A DNA stretch of 64,000 nt from Lathyrus oleraceus (taxonomy: Eukaryota; Streptophyta; Magnoliopsida; Fabales; Fabaceae), in contig NC_066585.1 in NCBI RefSeq assembly GCF_024323335.1, positions 345,469,846 through 345,533,845 of the forward strand. The letters run 5' to 3'. Below are positions 35,641 to 46,241 of this stretch, piece by piece (the first letter of the stretch is position 1; each line of letters opens with the position of its first letter). Made by a program: the position numbers and the translations under genes. The notes beneath the pieces are model-generated. The model was not told where the DNA came from, made no database searches, and saw nothing but the letters and a program-made list of their open reading frames with translations.

Positions 35641-36458
35641 AGTATAAGTATAATATGGATATGGCGCCTGATAGAGACCAATTGAGGTCTATGTCTCAGA
35701 AGGATAAGGAGACATTCAAAGAGTATGCACAGAGGTGGAGAGAATTAGCTGCTCAGATCACCCCTCCTTTAGAGGAGAAGGAGATGACCAAGATCTTTTT
35801 GAAGACCCTGAGTTCATTTTACTATGAACACATGATTTCCAGTGCCCCCAGTGATTTTACCAAAATGGTAAACATGGGGATGGGGCTTGAAGAAGGTGTC
35901 CGAGAGGGACGGTTGTCAAAAGAGGAGGTATCATCAAGCAAGAGATACAACAATAGTTTTGGGAAGAAAAAAGACAGTGAAGCCAACACAATAACTAGTG
36001 GGAGGCATAGGAGGCCTCAGACCAGAAGGAGTCAACCATCCCGTCAACACCATCATTAAGTATCCTCCGTAATCCCAGTATTTTCAGCAAATCAATCAAC
36101 ACCAATTCAACAACAACAACGTCAACAGCAACAACCACATCAACGAACAAACACCTACAACAACAACAATACCAACAATCATCAACAACAAACTTTCAAG
36201 AGGAAGAAGGTCTATTTTGACCCAATTCCTATGACCTATTCAGAGCTTTATCCATCGTTGGTTCTCAAGAACCTACTCCAACCAAGAAATCCTCCTCAAA
36301 TTCCATAACCACTTCCATGGTGGTACAAGCCTGACCTCCGTTGTGCTTTTCATCAAGGAGCACCCGGACACGACATTGAGAACTGCTATCCGCTCAAATA
36401 CGAAGTTCAGAAGCTAGTGAAAAGTGGAATGGTGTCCTTTTAGGACCGTGCACCTAAT
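35641..36458 (+). pseudogene. gag: Element A gag, C-terminal part
   Basis: Continues Gag after element B in the same phase: KYNMDMAPDRDQLRSMSQKD, FKEYAQRWRELAAQITPPLEE, SDFTKMVNMGMGLEEGV. A basic and His-rich stretch ends at TAA 36057 (after three His codons). The phase then continues through an Asn/Gln-rich stretch to the CCHC-like CAFHQGAPGHDIENC region, with further stops at 36306 (TAA) and 36441 (TAG). The stop at 36057 is shared with element C; the two later ones are not. Confidence 0.88.
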
Positions 36459-37526
36459 GTGAAAGCAAACCCACTGCCAACCCATGGAAATTCATCTGTT
36501 AATATGGTAGACGGCTGTCCTGGGGAGTTCAAAGTGTTTGATGTCCGTTTCATCAGAAGGTCTGTGGTGGTGATGCATAAGGACATTTGTATGGTGAGCG
36601 ATTGTGAGCATGACCATGATGGTTGCGCTATCTGCAGTGTCAACCCGAGGGGTTATATGATTGTAAAAAGAGACATCCAACGGTTGATGGATGAGGGTAT
36701 AATTCAAATTGTTCAATCCCATCATGCAGATGACGATGTGAATGTGATCGTTCCAGTGTTTAAGAATCCCGAAAGAATAGTAATTCACTACGACAGCAAC
36801 AATAATAACAACATCAGTCAAAGATCGGTATCGCCGTTGGTCATACGGTTAGCGGGCCCAATCCCGTATTCATTCGATAAGGCTGTTCCGTATCAGTATA
36901 ATGCAACTATGGTGAAGAATGGTCAAGAGGTTCCATTGCCTACGACCAGTTCTTTCGTGAGCATTGCTGATGTTACTAAGGTGACCCGTAGCGGTCAAGT
37001 GTTTGGGTCGGTGTTCCCAAAAGATGTGGAAAATTCAACAGTTGGTAAGAAGGTGGAAGTGCCTGCAGTAGATCCAGTTAATGCTTCAAAGAGTCAGTCT
37101 GGTGAATCCAGCAATTTGAAGACTAATGATGATGATGAGGTGCTTCGGTTGATAAAGAAGAGTGAGTTTAACATGGTGGAGCAGTTGCTCCAAACCCCCT
37201 TGAAGATTTCAGTACCGTCTCTGCTTATGAATTCAGAAGCGCACAGAGAAGCACTGCAAAGAGTTCTAGAGCAAGCATTTGTAGAACATGATGTTACGGT
37301 GGATCATATCGATCATATTATGGCTAACATCACTTCCTGCAACAATCTCAGATTTTGTGATGAAGAACTCCCTGAGGAGGGTAGGAATCATAACTTGGCT
37401 TTGCATATCTCCATGAATTGCAAAGATGACACTTTATCCAATGTATTAGTTGACACTAGGTCTTCATTGAACATGCTGCCGAAGTCAACTCTTTCAAAGC
37501 TGTCATATCAAGGAGTGCTCATGTGA
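36459..37526 (+). pseudogene. Element A gag-protease linker and protease, active site mutated
   Basis: The phase continues from gag with VNMVDGCPGEFKVFDVRF and DICMVSDCEHDHDGC, reaching the retroviral-type aspartic protease at its end: LSNVLVDTRSSLNMLPKSTL. The catalytic triad D-T-G reads D-T-R here, whereas element C has D-T-G. A TGA (Arg codon in C) ends the frame at 37524-37526, and a one-base deletion near 37570 moves the rest to another phase. Its role in an intact copy is polyprotein processing. Confidence 0.88.
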
Positions 37527-37570
37527 TATAGTGGTGTAATCGTCAAAGCTTTTGACGGTTCACACAAAAC

Positions 37571-38633
37571 GTGATAGGAGAAGTGGACCTTCTAGTGAAG
37601 ATAGGTCCGAGTGACTTCCAGATTACTTTTCAAGCAATGGATATCCACCCGGCCTACAGTTGTCTGTTGGGAAGGCCATGTATCCACGAGGCAGGAGCTG
37701 TTACTTCCATATTGCATCAGAAACTCAAATTCGTTAAGAACGTAAAATTAGTCATTGTTGGTGGGGAAAAGGCATTGTTGGTTAGCCACCTGTCATCTTT
37801 CTCTTACGTTGAAGCTGAGGATGAGGTGGGAACTCCGTTCCAAGCTTTATCTATTGCTACTGAAAAGAGGGTTGAAGCGACATCGTATGCGAATGTAACC
37901 AAGCAAGTTGTTGTAAGGTTTATCAAGAATCAGATTATATGCTGTTATAGTGTGCCAAGTAATATCATTACTGATAATGGATCAAACTTGAATAATAATA
38001 TGGTGGAAGCTTTTTGTAAAGACTTCAAGATTGCACATCATAATTCTTCTCCCTACAGACCCAAGATGAATGGGGTTGTTGAAGCTGCAAATAAGAACAT
38101 CAAGAATATTATTCAGAAGATGGTTGTAACATATAAGAATTGGCATGAGATGCTCCCATTTAATTTGCATGGGTATCGTACATCCATCTGCACTTCAACA
38201 TGGACAACCCCTTTCTCTCTTGTATATGGTATGGAAACAGTGCTCCCCGTAGAGGTTGAGATTCCATTATTACGTGCGCTCATGGAAGCCAAGTTGACTG
38301 AGGCTGAATGGTGTTAGACCAGGTTTGATCAGTTGAATTTAGTTAAAGAGAAGAGATTGACTGCCATGTGTCATGGTCAATTATATCAACAAAGGATGAA
38401 TAAAGCTTTTGATAAGAAGGTCAAACCTCGCGTGTTCCGAGAAGGTGATCTTGTGCTAAAAAAGATTCTATCTTTCAAACCAGATTCTAGGGGAAAATGG
38501 ACTCCTAATTATGAAGGCCCATATGTTGTTAAGAGAGTATTTTTCAGGCGGCGCTTTGATTTTTACAACTATGGATGGTGAAGAGTTCACTCATCCTATG
38601 AATGCAGATGCAGTCAAGAAATACTTCGCCTAA
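37571..38633 (+). pseudogene. Element A protease tail fused to integrase C-terminal half
   Basis: The frame 37571-38317 starts within protease (HPAYSCLLGRPCIHEAGAV). After the block FQALSIATEKRV (about 37870) it changes directly into integrase (SYANVTKQVVVRFIKNQ). Integrase then shows IITDNGSNLNN (second Asp) and MNGVVEAANKNIK (Glu), GYRTS and VYGMETVLPVEVE. The deletion kept the frame and removed the intron, RT, both RNase H domains and the HHCC plus first-Asp part of integrase. A TAG at 38315 and a one-base insertion near 38545 break the C-terminus, which in the other phase ends DAVKKYFA at 38633. Confidence 0.88.
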
Positions 38634-38645
38634 AAATGAAAGAAC

Positions 38646-38820
38646 AACTCGCTAAGTTGAAAACCCAAAAGGGAGGCTTAGGCAAAAATGAGCGTCTCGG
38701 TCGATTGAAAACCCGAATGGGAGATCCAAGCAAAAATTAGAGACATAAAACAAAAAAGAAATTTCCCGATAAGTTGAGTACCCCACCCTGGGGAAACTTA
38801 TGCAAAAATTAGGGATTTTG
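38646..38820 (+). ncRNA. Element A tandem hairpin array after integrase stop
   Basis: Three units begin 15-20 bases after the integrase stop. Unit 1: CTAAG (38652-38656) pairs with CTTAG (38677-38681) around CCC-AAAA-GGG. Unit 2: GGTC/GATCC (38699-38727) around CCC-GAAT-GGG. Unit 3: ATAAGTT (38769-38775) pairs with AACTTAT (38795-38801) around CCCC-ACCCT-GGGG. Each ends GCAAAAAT(G/T)AG. The same design occurs at the same place in element B with different arm sequences. It is predicted from sequence only. Confidence 0.6.
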
Positions 38821-39235
38821 GCAAGTAACTGTATTCTTCTGATCTTCCAGTCTTTGAGAAACTTTGTTGAGCACAAGGGTTGACGTCGATTCATAATCCC
38901 CAGTAGCAGCCAAAAGCACAGCGAATATCAAGAGTTGGTGCAAGGATTAGTGGTCATTTGTATTCAATGTAACCCTTTTCCATATAAATTACCATTTTCA
39001 ACTTTGTAAAAATCTATGGAGTCTTGTCATTTACAGACTACAATTCTATTAAATAAAGTTGAGCTTTTATCAATTGTTTCTACTCTTATTTACTTCAGCC
39101 AAATAGTTTTAAATTTTATTATGATCATCTTTGAAATTAAAATTTTAAATCAAAATCATTTTTTCTTTAACATATAAAAGCATGAATTTTAAAAGCAAGT
39201 AAAAAGAAATGTCAATAGCAATCCAAAAATAGTAA
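38821..39235 (+). other. Element A 3' UTR, unstructured part
   Basis: About 400 AT-rich bases with no gene or clear repeat. Confidence 0.5.
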
Positions 39236-39770
39236 TCCCTAAGTGTGGAGCATTGATGGTTCCCCCGAGCAGTTAACCCTTAGTTATCCCCAGCCGAGTT
39301 GGTCATTCAAGTTCCCCTGCGGAGTGTTTGTCGCCAGCGGAATTTGTGCATAAGTTCCTGGAAGAATCGGTGATTACCCAGCCAGTTTTGGTCTCCAGCA
39401 GAGTGAGGAGGGTTTCCTCAGTGGTTTGCGTAATGGCAGTAGAACCATGGTTTCCCCATTAGTTGCCATCCGACTCACTCCCAGTCAGAGTTTCCTCCTG
39501 GTTTCTGAGCATCTATTTGCGTTTATCCTGTGTACAGTTGTCTCCCATTCAGTATAGTGTTGACTTAAAATCCCCCGCAGATTCGATAACGTCTTCTTTC
39601 CTCAGCATATCTCCTTCTTCCTCGGCTAGGGTTGAGCCTGTGGGATGTTGATCTCTCTTTTCTCCAGCATTTGTCTCCCTCTTTTGTGGATTGACCGAGG
39701 ACTGTATCGATGATTCATTTTTGCGAGACCTTTGTATCCTTTGCGGTCGTTTTGTCAGCATAATCATCGT
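39236..39770 (+). repeat. Element A 3' UTR, CCCCAGC-rich irregular repeat
   Basis: Sense-strand motifs of the type TCCCC(A/T)GC(A/G)GAG recur, e.g. tccccagccgag (39287), tcccctgcggag (39313), gtctccagcagagtg (39391), and less densely to about 41330. No convincing reading frame. Confidence 0.65.
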
Positions 39771-39801
<31 letters not shown>

Positions 39802-39802
39802 C
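39768..39802. repeat. (ATATAC)n microsatellite
   Basis: Five to six ATATAC-type units in element A's 3' UTR. Confidence 0.85.
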
Positions 39803-40261
39803 TCATATAACCTCATAATTGCATAATCGCAACATTATTGATTCATTGTTTGAGATTCTCATTCTCTGTTATGGCAGTACTTTATCCTCATACAAGTTTG
39901 ATGTCTATCCTCCCTCAATTGTAGAGTGTCATCCCTTTAAGCAGAAAGACTTTAACCTTTCTCCCTTCCCCACTGAGTTATCTCCTCGTGGATGATTATT
40001 ACTTCAGTTTCCTCCCCAGTTGATTATCTGGATGGAATCACCCCCTTAAGTTATATCCTCATTGGTTTGAGTCTTGATTAACCGTTTCTTTCTAGATCTT
40101 ACCTAGATAAATGTTTTGGGTCCCCTAAGAGTTTATTACCCAGTAACTGGTAGTATGCTTCTTAGCTTGCAGTTTTTTACTTTTTGCCCAATACCCGACA
40201 AAAGTAACCTTGTTTTTATCCTCGTTAGAGTCCCTAGTGGATTCATTTCTATGTTTCCCCG

Positions 40262-40945
40262 GAAGTATATCCTTGATATGTTCATCCTAACCGATGACGA
40301 ATATTTTCTTCCCCTGTCTGAGTTTATCCTTGATATGTTCATCCTAACCAATGACAAATATTCTCATCTTTGGTATTCTACCTAGTAGAAAGGTAGTTGT
40401 AATCCCTATTTTGTTCCCCAGAGGGTTAATCCTTGATATGTTCATCTTAGTCGATGACGGGTTTCCTTCTCTTTGTGGTCTTCTGCTCAGTAACCGGCAG
40501 TCATAAATCCTACTTTACTCCTGCAGAGTTAATCCTTGATATGTTCATCATAACCGGTGGCGGATTTTCTCTTTGATGGTAGTCTATCCAGTAATTGATA
40601 GATGTAATTCCTATTTCTCCTCGCAGAGTTTATCCTTGATATGTTCATCTTAATCGATGACGGATACCCTCCTTAGCATCCCTAGGCAAGTCTATCCTTG
40701 ATATGTTCATCCTAATCGATGATGGATTTTCTTTCCTTTGAGTACTATCCTTGATGTGTTCATTTTAACCGGTGACGGATATTCTCATCTTTGGTTTTCT
40801 GCCCAGTAACTGGTAGTTGTAAATCCTATTTTCTGCAGTTTTCCCCCAGCAAGGCTATTCTTACCTAGTAACTGATAATGAATACTCCCTCCTGGCGGTT
40901 CCCAGTGAGTCATCCTTGATATGTTCATCTTAGTCGATGACAGGT
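40262..40945 (+). repeat. Element A 3' UTR minisatellite
   Basis: A roughly 30-base block, tccttgatatgttcatc followed by ttaa(c/t)cgatgacgg, occurs eight times (near 40270, 40328, 40426, 40531, 40631, 40692, 40746 and 40913), 54-166 bases apart. A second phrase, cagtaactggtag and variants, alternates with it (40141, 40488, 40589, 40801, 40869, 40979). It occupies the same place as B's minisatellite but is unrelated in sequence. Confidence 0.88.
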
Positions 40946-41465
40946 GTCCTCTCTGTCAGATCTTTATTATTTCCTTACCCAGTAATTGGTAGTGGATAAT
41001 AAATTTTTGCTCCTCCTGTGTCAGAGTCTATTTCTTCCGTAGTGAAATCGCTTTTCCTGCATGATTTAAGTATGTCAGTTTAATTCTGATATACTAGTTT
41101 CCCATGCAGATGTTTTTGTTTCCCCGGCTGAGTCTTTCCATTTTTATGGAATTCTTCTACTCCCCCAGCAGTTTTTAAGTCATAGCCTGGCCTATGCATA
41201 ACCTTTTCATTTCCCCAAGAGTCTCTGTTTCCTCAGTGAGCTTTCCTTACAGAATGCATTATGCTCCTGCGGACTGTCGGTCGTTCTGATTTCTTTTCCT
41301 TTGTGGCAACATTTCCCCACAGAGAATTTGATTTTAACATTCATATCATATGCATCATGAGGTCTCTTAGGGACCAAAATTTGTTTCTATATATTGTTAT
41401 TTAAGCCCATTCTACTGAGTCGATATGAAGATTTTAACCTTCACCTCCTCAGTTAGAATGTCCTT
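40946..41465 (+). other. Element A 3' UTR end, no gene
   Basis: Pyrimidine-rich sequence with further scattered tccccagc-type motifs (e.g. 41162); no gene. Confidence 0.5.
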
Positions 41466-41478
41466 AAATAGGGGTAGC
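41466..41478 (+). other. Element A polypurine tract
   Basis: AAATAGGGGTAGC directly before the LTR start TGTAAGACC; it corresponds to B's AGGGGCAGC. Confidence 0.7.
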
Positions 41479-44400
41479 TGTAAGACCCCAATTTTGACCC
41501 TAAGATCCCTCATGCAATTTCATCATATGCATTGGCATTGGGATCATACCTTGGCATCCTCCTTACCCCTCTTTCATTGGGTTTGCTTTGGGAGAGATCG
41601 TCAAGAACTATGTGATTGTATCATACTTGTATATCATCATTTTACTAACCAATATACCAAAAATATGTCTTTGCATTTGCCTAACTCTTTTGTAGGTAGG
41701 GCATGATCATTATTGATATATCAAGTTCATATATAGGGTTTAAGACCCTCATAGCTAAGAGAACAACCAAGGGTTGATTCACAATGTCTCAAAGCATCAT
41801 ATATGAGTCCCAATGATCTCTACATGTTATATTGATCAGGCATTCTTCAAGAATTTGGAGGTGATTTGCCTTGGAAACCCTAGTTTGACTGGGTATCTTA
41901 AGTAACTTCTCCAACAAGCTATCTCACCAATTGATCAAATTTCTCAAGGTAAATTTCAAAATTCATCATCTTATGAATATAGTGTCTACCATGAGCCTAA
42001 AAAGTCAAGAGAATTGGAAGTTAGCAAGTTGGTTGATGGTGGTTGGCCAGATGAATTCATCTGATCAAAACTGGGTCTCCCTAGACCCTATCTCCTACAA
42101 TTTTCACCATATGAAAATGATTCCAAGAGAAACTTTACTCTAAATGACATTCCAAACAACTTTAATGTTGAAGTCTAGATCTAAGTTTGCTTGGAAAGTC
42201 ATTTTACCTGTTGAAACATTATAGGTCATTTTGTCTAAACCCTAATTTGAAAGTCAACTTCCCAAGACCATAACTTGCACTATTTTTATGAGATGAAAGA
42301 TTTCCAAGTTGCACAATCAAATTCAAGATGTCTACTTCAACTTTTGTGTTTGGAGTGAGAGCTAAATCAACTTTTATGAGCATGTGATATGAGGAAACAT
42401 TATAGGTCATTTTTGCCCTATACCATTGAACAAGTGATTTTCCTCAACTTCAAAAATGCATAACTCTATAATTCTAAATCCAAATGACATGAAATTTGTG
42501 ACCAGTTTGAGTTTATTTTAAGTAGATACACCTTTAATTAAGACACTTTTCTCATTCAGAGCTCACATAAAAAGTTAAGTGAGGTGAAATATTGAGATAT
42601 ATGACTTAACACTTAGAAAACATTTCAACATGTTGAAATTTCCAAACTCCCACCTCAAAATTCACCATGATCCATGTTCCAAATGAAAAAGTGTCCAACA
42701 TCAAAGTTGTTTCCCTTGATCTAAGATTTCCAAAGAGTCCTATTTCCTGCATTTTGGATGAGGTTTGCTAGGGCTGCGCATGGTCTTAACAGGTATGCAT
42801 CAGGTGGAAAAATAAAATATCCAAAACTCCATTTCACATTGCCTTGCTATTCAAGCATCATTTGAACTTCAGTACAGTTGCAATTGGATCAGAAATCTTC
42901 TTCTCTTTGATTCTCACTCAATTGTCATCAGTTCTCTTGGATCTTTGGTTGTATGAAGTCCTACCAATGTAGGCAAGAAAATTGAGTTGCTTTGAGGTCA
43001 AATCGAAGCAACTCAGTTGACACACCTCAAAATTCAACTCCTCATATCTTTCTATATATTTGGAGTTAGTTGAAATTGAGGTCAAATTTGTGCTCTACGC
43101 CATTTTTTCTTTCAGATCATGTCCTCTTTTTTCATTTTTTTGATGGTGATAACTAAACCAGTCCGGTTAGCCTCGCCTGAGAAGGTGACCGGAGTTCCAG
43201 CGCCGGTGGTGTGCTGGACAGGTTCTAAGCCATTGATCTCATTTGAAATGTTTTAATCTCACACGTTGGTTCTGATTACCATTGGTGTGGCGCGCTGACT
43301 CAAGTGTACCATGGAGCGTGCATTTTCATCCACTTGATCTGCCACCTCAATTAATGAGGGAGATCAAGTGGTCCACGTTTTTTCTGATTATTTGAATTTC
43401 ATTTAATTTGTTTTATTTTCATTAATTCATATTAATTTTAATATTTATCCAAAAAATATGAGAGTTCCACCAAAAAAAATTAAATAAAATCCTCTTTCAT
43501 ATTTTGAATTAAAATTATTTTTTGGATCATTATTAATATTTTTCATGATTTAATTGATTTTATGATTACTTTTAATTGTTTAAAAATACTTTTAAGTTTT
43601 CAAAAATTCTGAAATTTTTTCTCCAAGGTCCTTTGACCTTGTTTGACCTATGATAAATCTCATGGCCATTTGTTTGGTGTTTTGATGAGATTTTAGGAAT
43701 TTGACAAACCATATTTAATTTAATGCATTATTTTTAGTATTTTTAAATTGAATAAATGCCAAATAATTGTGTTGAGCCATTTTGATTGTTTGTATAAGTT
43801 TGACTTGTGTTGTTGGGCCTTGGTCAAGGTTGATTTGACTTTGTTAGGTTAAGATCATTGGATTTAGGGGATTGATAGAATGTACATTCCCTCTCCCAAA
43901 ATGAATGAATGATCTTAATTTGGTAAAAGTCCTCCTTTGTCCAATTTGAGTTTTGATCTATTACCCTCCCTCTTCATCTAATTCCCTTTCTTTGTGCATC
44001 CATTTAATTTGGCCTATGATATCTCAAGGTCCTAAGGCTAGTTGATTGAAAAATCAACATAAGTATGGAAGATATTAGGCCACCTCTTTTGCATATTCTT
44101 TTTGTGTGTGGTATGTTTCATGAGCATAGTCCATTATACTATGTCTCTAACATGCATTAACACCAAAGTTCTATTGCCCAGCCTCAAATAGTTGTGACTT
44201 CTACATAAGTCCAATGACAATTGCTTAACATAGCGCTAAATTTTTGACACAAAAAAAGGCATATCATTCTAGTTAGTCAGATTATAAGTCTCCACTCTTT
44301 CATGGTATTATATGGAAACTTGGCCTTTTTTCCTTCCTTTGGAAGATGTCTTGGTTCAAGGATCCATACTTGTGATAAGTGGGTTGAGTGTTCTCCAAAT

Positions 44401-45819
44401 AATGACTTAAAACAAAAGCAAAAGCAAAAGCAATACTAACTTCTAATTCATTAACAACTAACATTTAATTTCAAGACATTTACTTTTAATGCCCTTTAAT
44501 TTTAAGCTCTTTTCATTTTCCATTATTCATATCATTCTAATTGTTTATATTAATGTCATATTCACTGTCCATTTGGACCATATTGTGTGATATATCTTAT
44601 TTGTGTATATTTTGTTTGCTTGTATGGTCTTTGGCCATTAATGTACATAATAAGAACAAAAACCCTAAAAAATATCTTGTGTGGACTGTTGGTTTGATCT
44701 TGGACAATTGGACTTAGAATTTAGACAACATTCCTATGCAAAAGGACTTGGCCAATGCCAACTTTCATGTAACTAAGTGCTTGCAATTTGAAACTTCATC
44801 TGATACATCATTGAAGATCCATCTTAGTTCATTTGCAACATGATCATTGTGAAGCTGTTATTTTGAACCTGTGGCTTGTGGAATTCTTCTGCTACATAGG
44901 CCAATTTGAAGAAGATTATGGAGTGGCTAAAGCTTGGATATGGCTATCTTTATTTGATGCCTTGCTCTTCAAGTTAATATGTTATGCATTGTTTGTTGAT
45001 TGATTCTAATATCCAAGGGAATTTAGGTTTCTATATGGCATTCTTGCCTATTGGATTGCAGCCCATTAGTCAGATCTTTTCAACTCTTAACTTTTTTAAA
45101 TTTATGCTTGGGATTAGTCTATTCATCTCCTCCCCATCTCTTTAATTTCAAAATCTCTCCCTCTTTTTAAGAAAACTTATTTGCTTGTACTTGTCCTTTT
45201 TTTAAAACTTAGACCCTTTGCAAATTAGAAACTTTAGCCTTATGCCATTGCATTTTCAAACTTCTTTTCTTAAATCAAACTTGTAAATAAACTTAACTAT
45301 ACTCGACTTAAAATTTTTAAAAGCCAAAAATAACTAGCTCATTCAAACCATTTTCTAGGCCTTTGTGCCTTTCAAACTTAATTTTTGATTAAAAGCAATG
45401 TGTCCACTTTGAAATTGATATCATGAACTAGGAGGTTTTGATCCCTCATTTTTATGTTGGTACGTAAGCACAAGTCCGAAGGTCTTGTCAAACACAAAAA
45501 TATAATTAATAAATTCTTTTCTCATCCCCCATTCTATTTGTTTGTAAACATCACTTTGTACAATATACATATGCACACAAGAAAGGGCTCCCTAGGAGTA
45601 CCTATGACACTTTGGGTGCTAACACCTTCCCTCTGTGTAACCAACCCCCTTACCTGTAATCTCTGGCATTTTATTAGTTTTGATTTGAAAACTTCTTATT
45701 TTTTGGGTTTTGTTCTTACTTTTCCCTTTTCCCTTGGAAACAATAAAAGTGCGGTGACGACTCTTGTTATTTGATGTCTTGCTTATCCATAGCTTGATGA
45801 TCATGAATTTACTGCTATA
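41479..45819 (+). repeat. Element A 3' LTR (4341 bp)
   Basis: Matches 8237-12896, with ends TGTAAGACCCC and CTGCTATA (terminal CA changed to TA) followed by the target duplication gtaac. It lacks the segment equivalent to about 9650-10016 of the 5' LTR, which contains the TATA box and expected transcription start. The short frames inside are LTR copies of those in the 5' LTR and are not supported. Confidence 0.92.
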
Positions 45820-45824
45820 GTAAC

Positions 45825-46225
45825 TGCCTTGGATGTGCTATATTAGTGGAGGGAGAAGTGGTTGAAAATTGCTAAGAAACTGCCCCACTAGCGCAGTTTT
45901 GTTTCTGCGTGAAGATGGCGAACTCCATTAGTGAAATGGCGAACACCATTGTCTTGCTCATTAAACGACGTGGCAGCCAATGGAGATGGAGAACTCCATC
46001 TAGCAAGCGGCGAACACCATTTGCTCAGATTGGCTAAAATTAACTCTTTTGCTCCACTTTGGCTCCTTTTTCGCTTCTTTTCCGCGAGGCTTCCAAAACT
46101 CCAATGAAATCGGATAACAACTGCAAAACAAATAAAAAAAAAGTAAAACACGATAAAATACATAAAAACGTAGACGTATAACATGTGAAATAAACCTAAA
46201 AACACTTTACGATTTCTCGTTATCA
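45825..46225 (-). repeat. Athila-like 3' LTR, proximal (U3) part
   Basis: On the minus strand it starts TGATAACGAGAAATCG at 46225, directly after the polypurine tract. It continues across element A at 8236. It carries four copies of the near-palindrome ATGG(C/A)GAAC(T/A)CCAT between 45913 and 46021. Confidence 0.75.
45913..46021. repeat. Spaced palindrome array, ATGGxGAACxCCAT
   Basis: Copies near 45914 (atggcgaactccat), 45937 (atggcgaacaccat), 45985 (gatggagaactccatc, perfect inverted repeat) and 46008 (cggcgaacaccat). Confidence 0.75.
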
Positions 46226-46241
46226 AATTCCCCCATACTTA
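46226..46241 (-). other. Athila-like polypurine tract
   Basis: Minus strand AAGTATGGGGGAATT immediately before TGATAAC, the classical Athila junction. Confidence 0.8.

Larger units (their letters stand above)
8237..45819 (+). mobile_element. Element A: Ogre (Ty3/gypsy, Tat clade), RT-deleted
   Basis: Both LTRs begin TGTAAGACCCCAATTTTGAC, and the element is flanked by the 5-base duplication gtaac (8232-8236 and 45820-45824). Without the nested element B it is about 18.3 kb. In order it has LTR, PBS, 5' UTR, ORF1, gag, protease, C-terminal integrase, a long repeat-rich 3' UTR, PPT and LTR. RT, both RNase H domains, the intron and the N-terminal half of integrase are missing. The coding parts carry many stops. 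The left LTR and right LTR differ by about 3.5 % in the first 200 bases by eye. Confidence 0.92.
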
